In this document: one piece after another, positions 5,346-6,133 of the stretch | How positions within the stretch are numbered: position 1 is the stretch's first letter | Layout of the letters: every line of letters begins with the position of its first letter | NCBI GenBank assembly: GCA_027320785.1 | Contig: DAHVKR010000090.1 | Span: 1-6,133, forward strand | Source of the DNA: Bdellovibrionales bacterium | GTDB taxonomy: Bacteria; Bdellovibrionota; Bdellovibrionia; Bdellovibrionales; Bdellovibrionaceae | DNA: 6,133 nt | Direction: 5' to 3' | Made by a program: the position numbers and the translations under genes | Notes under the pieces: model-generated | Told to the model about the DNA's origin: nothing | Seen by the model: only the letters and a program-made list of their open reading frames with translations | Databases searched by the model: none

Positions 5346-6133
5346 TTTTTCTTCCGTTTCAGCTCAATTTGCATTTCAGCATCATCCAGTTGATCTTGAA
5401 TTTGTTGATCAGAAGGCGCAATTCGCGTTTTTGTTTTAGGGCGAACGGGAACAGCCCGCGGTGGCCGCGGAGGCGGCGGTGGTTCAAAAAGCTTTTGGTC
5501 TTGATTGTCTTGTGGCGTATCTACCTTAAAATCAATTGTGCCAGAGTCTACCGCCACACCGTCACCTCGAGGTCGATGAGTTTCTCGACGTTGCTGATGT
5601 CGATACATTCTCTGCCGCTCTCCCCAATCAAAAATAAGATTGAGACCACCAAAAAAACCTTTGCTATAGCTCTGCCCGCCCAAATCCAGTCCTGCGCTCA
5701 TCTGAATTTGCCACTGTCTCTGCAACTTTAGAAAAAACAATCCTTCCGCCGAAACCACAGATGGATTGACCGCGTAAAAGTGGTAAGAGCCTCCGTTTAC
5801 TTTATTATTCACAGCCTGGCGGTTATAGGGATAGGCTTTATCGCGATCATCGGTAACAGATTGAAATCCAAATACTCTCCCTGCCATAAAAGATCCCACA
5901 CTAGGATGCCAGCCTAATCCAACCGACCAAGGCAACAAATCGGATCGCCCTGAATCTCTTTTTTGATAACCCAGATAAGAAAACAGCTCTCCAGACCCTA
6001 GATCTGTTTGTAGATGAATTTTTCCGGTAATAGTTTGAACCCCCTCATCCAGCATCACAGAATCAGTAGTAGAACTTATCTTACTGAAGGGTATGTCAAT
6101 TTCGAGCTCGGGAATCAAATTAAAGGCTGAGGT
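5342..6133 (-). CDS. Outer-membrane beta-barrel-like protein with Pro-rich basic C-terminal tail (partial, 5' end outside window)
   Basis: The frame is open to the window edge, so 263 residues are visible and the N-terminus is missing. A TTG at 6116-6118 is probably internal. Counting from that TTG, residues 28-166 show alternating strand-like segments rich in Gly and aromatics: QTITGKIHLQTDL, ELFSYLGYQKRD, LPWSVGLGWHPS, FMAGRVFGFQSV, GLFFLKLQRQWQIQMSAGLDL and GFFGGLNLIFDWGE. This fits the last strands of an outer-membrane barrel. A hydrophilic tail of about 92 residues follows: an Arg/His/Gln patch (167-184), an acidic stretch, a proline run (213-217) within PPPPPRPPR, and a final helical segment ending KRKKK. 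Tails after the final strand would lie in the periplasm. The stop overlaps the next gene's ATG (ATGA), indicating a coupled pair with the membrane-anchored small protein. No known family was recognised. Confidence 0.72.
   Translation of the reverse strand, partial: TSAFNLIPELEIDIPFSKISSTTDSVMLDEGVQTITGKIHLQTDLGSGELFSYLGYQKRDSGRSDLLPWSVGLGWHPSVGSFMAGRVFGFQSVTDDRDKAYPYNRQAVNNKVNGGSYHFYAVNPSVVSAEGLFFLKLQRQWQIQMSAGLDLGGQSYSKGFFGGLNLIFDWGERQRMYRHQQRRETHRPRGDGVAVDSGTIDFKVDTPQDNQDQKLFEPPPPPRPPRAVPVRPKTKTRIAPSDQQIQDQLDDAEMQIELKRKKK

Noticed and set aside
5369..5731. 120-codon + strand frame opposite the barrel-like gene
   Set aside because: It is antisense to a gene with clear strand patterns and coupling, and its product is a random-looking basic peptide.
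6116..6118. TTG as the true start of the barrel-like gene
   Set aside because: The frame stays open to the window edge, no Shine-Dalgarno is visible, and there is no signal peptide after this TTG, so the gene most likely begins outside the window.

Overview
The window looks like a chromosomal segment from a moderately AT-rich Gram-negative bacterium. At least four proteins carry export signals or outer-membrane beta-barrel patterns, the Shine-Dalgarno sites are classical AAGGAG type, and genes are tightly packed with ATGA overlaps. The style (many small, poorly conserved envelope proteins beside a KamA-type radical SAM enzyme) is reminiscent of Bdellovibrionota. That placement is an inference, not something the sequence proves. 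No rRNA, tRNA, CRISPR array, transposase or phage gene was seen.

Bases 1-1643 (+) hold an apparent four-gene transcription unit. It starts with the last 40 codons of a peptide methionine sulfoxide reductase (MsrA). A 121-residue orphan of the UvrD/PcrA helicase C-terminus follows, overlapping msrA by ATGA. Two small exported beta-barrel-like proteins come next. The unit appears to end at an intrinsic terminator (1669-1716) that lies inside the 3' coding end of the convergent gene.

Bases 1640-2839 (-) encode a KamA-family radical SAM/PLP aminomutase. It has the three-cysteine cluster, the PLP lysine and the lysine-recognition aspartates of lysine 2,3-aminomutase, so it is predicted to make beta-lysine. 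Its stop codon overlaps the stop of the convergent barrel gene by 4 bp. Bases 2840-3126 form a divergent intergenic region. It has back-to-back -10-like boxes around 2951-2958 and, on the + side, a structured leader with repeated TGGGTATCGGT.

Bases 3127-4818 (+) encode a 563-residue exported protein with a central coiled coil and a Gln/Pro-rich tail. It is followed by a hairpin terminator (4854-4894) that also sits just past the end of the opposing gene. Bases 4893-6133 (-) hold a two-gene unit: the 3' part of an outer-membrane barrel-like protein with an unusual Pro-rich basic C-terminal tail, then an ATGA-coupled 150-residue protein with a single N-terminal membrane segment. The two may act together at the envelope, which is inferred from coupling and topology only.

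No complete novel defence or mobile system is evident. The most notable items are the stand-alone UvrD/PcrA RNA-polymerase-binding type C-terminal domain fused end to end with msrA, the terminator embedded in antisense coding sequence, and the coupled barrel/membrane-anchor pair.
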